This document shows positions 33,651 to 35,432 of a stretch of 35,432 bases of DNA, in pieces (position 1 is the stretch's first letter; each line of letters opens with the position of its first letter). The DNA lies in assembly GCA_028456385.1 (NCBI GenBank), contig JALNQF010000399.1, positions 1 through 35,432 of the forward strand, read 5' to 3'. Below the pieces are notes generated by a model, which worked only from the letters and a program-made list of their open reading frames with translations, was not told where the DNA came from and did not search any database. The position numbers and the translations under genes are program-made. Source of the DNA: Ophiosphaerella korrae. Taxonomy: Eukaryota > Ascomycota > Dothideomycetes > Pleosporales > Phaeosphaeriaceae.

Positions 33651-34900
33651 GTTAGACGCAAGTCTTAGCTATATAAACTAAGAGTAAGGTACTTTCTATT
33701 AATAAAGTAATATTTCTAGGCTATAATAGTTAGTTATAGTTTTAATAGAGAAAGGATATAAGCTTATATTAATATTCTCTTTAATCTAATTAGTAAACTG
33801 CGACTTAATTAATTTAGAGCGGCCTGTCCCTATTATAAATATAGTCTTTTTAGCAGTATTACCTACTATAAGGAGTAATAGTCCCCTCTTATTACTCTCT
33901 ATAATTACTATAAATACCTACACTAATTTATCTTCTTCTATTAGGCTTATATCTTTATTATCTAAAAGAACTTACGTAATATAAATAGAACTAGGGATTA
34001 GTATATAAAGTAAGCTATAGACAAGTCTTATAGAAAGAGGAACACCTATTACAAGTAGAAGGAAGAGATCTACTACTTAGTATTTGTCTATATTAGTCTC
34101 TTTATATAAGAAATAAAGATTTTCCTAATATATAAATTCTAAGTAGAGCTTAAAAGTACTATCCTCTAAAAAATCTTTACTTAGATTATAGTATCGTGCT
34201 TCTAAAGAGTCTAAATTAATTTTAGGCTCTTTACTTAGCTCTTAGTTATAAAGATTGTAATAAAGATTTCTATATTTATTATTAAACTATTTAGTAAAAA
34301 ATTAATTCTTGTCTTGCTTATTATTATTAGCTAATATATTATTATCGTCTAGGTAATTTTATAGTGTAGGTATATAGCCCTTATAAGCTTATAGTAGGTT
34401 AGGTTATAACTAGTAATCTAATATTATGTAGTGTTCTATAGCTCTAAGTGCTAAGAGATTAATAAAACTATCTTTAGGAACGCCTATTTATCTATACTTA
34501 TCTACTTCGCTTCTAAATAGTTCTAGTAGTATATTTCCTATTTTAGGCCCTATATCGCCTATTTTAGGCTCTATATTACCTATTTTAGGTCTTATATTAC
34601 CTATTTCAAATTCAATTTTACCTAATTTAGATTCTACATACTCTATATTAGTCCCTAATCCTATAAACAACGACTACGATCTTAACTTAGTATTATTTTA
34701 GGTTAGAGCTCTTACAGCCTGTGCTCTTAATTAGGTAGAGTAGTTTAGTATTATAGGTTATTGCGTTATACTTCGTAATATATAAGTACTTGTCTATGTA
34801 TTCTCTTATACAATAGTTTTAACAATATTAAGGGCCTTTAGCAAGGCCTTACGATCCTCGCCTATTAGTGCACTCTTTTTTAAGATCTAGGTATCTACTA
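33640..34900 (-). pseudogene. Decayed minus-strand gene, N-terminal part with heptad repeats
   Basis: A minus-strand frame is readable for about 400 codons from near 34740 or higher to about 33.7 kb, with only some twelve stops. It contains LFIGLGTNIEYVESKLGKIE, then four 7-residue repeats of the type IGNIxPK (34530-34620), then VPKDSFINLLALRAIEHYII near 34440, LSKEPKINLDSLEARYYNLS near 34220 and FKLYLEFIY near 34150. The heptads are likely a coiled-coil or extended helical segment. The only long stop-free piece is 34488-34670, which has no ATG (it opens with TTG), so it is a fragment of this frame and not a gene in itself. The family was not recognised. Confidence 0.55.
34530..34620 (-). repeat. 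21-bp coding repeat (7-residue IGNIxPK units)
   Basis: On the plus strand the unit cctattttaggc(c/t)ctatat occurs about every 21 bp. On the minus strand this gives EIGNIRP, KIGNIEP, KIGDIGP and KIGNILL in succession. A 7-residue period with Ile at fixed places fits a coiled coil, although Pro in the units argues for some other rod-like fold. Confidence 0.75.
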
Positions 34901-35432
34901 GTTTCTAGATATAGTTAGTTTTCTTTTACTTTTATACTATATAAGCGATTAAATACTTTAACTAGAACTAAAGCTTTGTATACTACTATTTTAGACTATA
35001 ATATGTCTATTTACCTATAAACCTATTACTAAGATAGTACTAAAGATATAGTATTGTAGGCTATACACTAGAGCGAGCCGTAGTACTAGAGACTAATAAA
35101 TCTAATAGTAGATATTTACTAGTCTACACTAGGTAATACTTTATTTAATTTAGCGCAACTAGTAAGAGAGGGTTTTTTTCTTATATTACTTATACTAGTA
35201 CAATAAAGTATAAAGATATTAAGAGGCTCTACTTAATAGTATCCTATAAGTAAGTATATAATAACATGTAAACTAATAATACTAAGACCTCTAATTTAGC
35301 TTTTAGTAAGTCCTTCTCTAAAGCTTAGTAACTAAGTAGCGTCTTACTAAGCTCCTTTCTTACCTCTATTATTTTTTTAATCTTTATCTTTATTATTTAA
35401 GTCCTAATATATTATACTATTTAGAAACGTTT
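34900..35432. other. RIP-decayed stretch to the window edge
   Basis: No convincing frame or repeat was picked out. It may hold the 5' end of the minus-strand pseudogene to its left. Confidence 0.35.

Noticed and set aside
33813..33830. P-loop-like GTGRSK on the minus strand, suggesting a helicase
   Set aside because: The Lys/Ser order does not match GxGKS/T and no downstream helicase motif (DExH, SAT) could be found in the frame.
34488..34670. A 60-codon minus-strand open frame as a gene in its own right
   Set aside because: It opens with TTG, and the same frame is readable on both sides past TAG/TAA codons; it is a stop-free island in a larger decayed gene.
1..35432. CpG methylation decay as the cause of the AT bias
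   Set aside because: CpG-containing words are still frequent, while CpA and TpG are nearly gone; the target context is CpA.

Overview
The window looks like an AT-rich compartment of a filamentous ascomycete nuclear genome heavily altered by repeat-induced point mutation (RIP). TpA is the dominant dinucleotide, TpG and CpA are nearly absent, and CpG-containing words such as gcgc survive. In the first 60 bases there are 13 TpA, 0 TpG and 1 CpA. That is the signature of C-to-T change at CpA on both strands. No intact gene, tRNA, rRNA or CRISPR array was found.

The clearest object is a nearly complete Ty3/gypsy chromovirus on the minus strand at 21395-28450. It has 459/460-bp LTRs, a 5-bp CTAGG target duplication, a polypurine tract, and readable gag zinc knuckles, protease, reverse transcriptase, integrase and chromodomain. 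All are damaged by G-to-A/C-to-T changes. By my alignment the LTRs differ by 26 transitions, no transversions and one 1-bp indel.

Most of the rest is decayed protein-coding sequence. RIP makes no indels, so frames can still be followed by eye: TA falls outside codon positions 1-2 for hundreds of codons, and the in-frame stops are almost all TAA or TAG (former CAA, CAG or TGG). From left to right: a very long plus-strand frame (about 1690-7889, with a frame change near 3620); a minus-strand fragment (8430-8960); plus frames at 9290-10585, 11000-14640, 15640-17690 (split by a 549-bp inverted-repeat element) and 18830-28640 (split by the chromovirus); a minus-strand paralogue of the first fragment (17700-18790); a plus frame with a Glu run (30540-32040); and a minus-strand gene (32290-34900) with heptad repeats. 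I did not recognise the family of any of these proteins.

An inverted pair of about 193 bp at 7900-8094 and 30014-30206, each containing a hairpin, brackets the middle of the window. It may be the terminal inverted repeats of a large composite element, about 22.3 kb now and about 15.2 kb without the chromovirus, or two unrelated insertions of one small repeat. RIP acts on duplicated DNA, so decay across all these frames suggests the whole segment was once multi-copy. All frame reading was done by eye without database search; boundaries of decayed genes are approximate.
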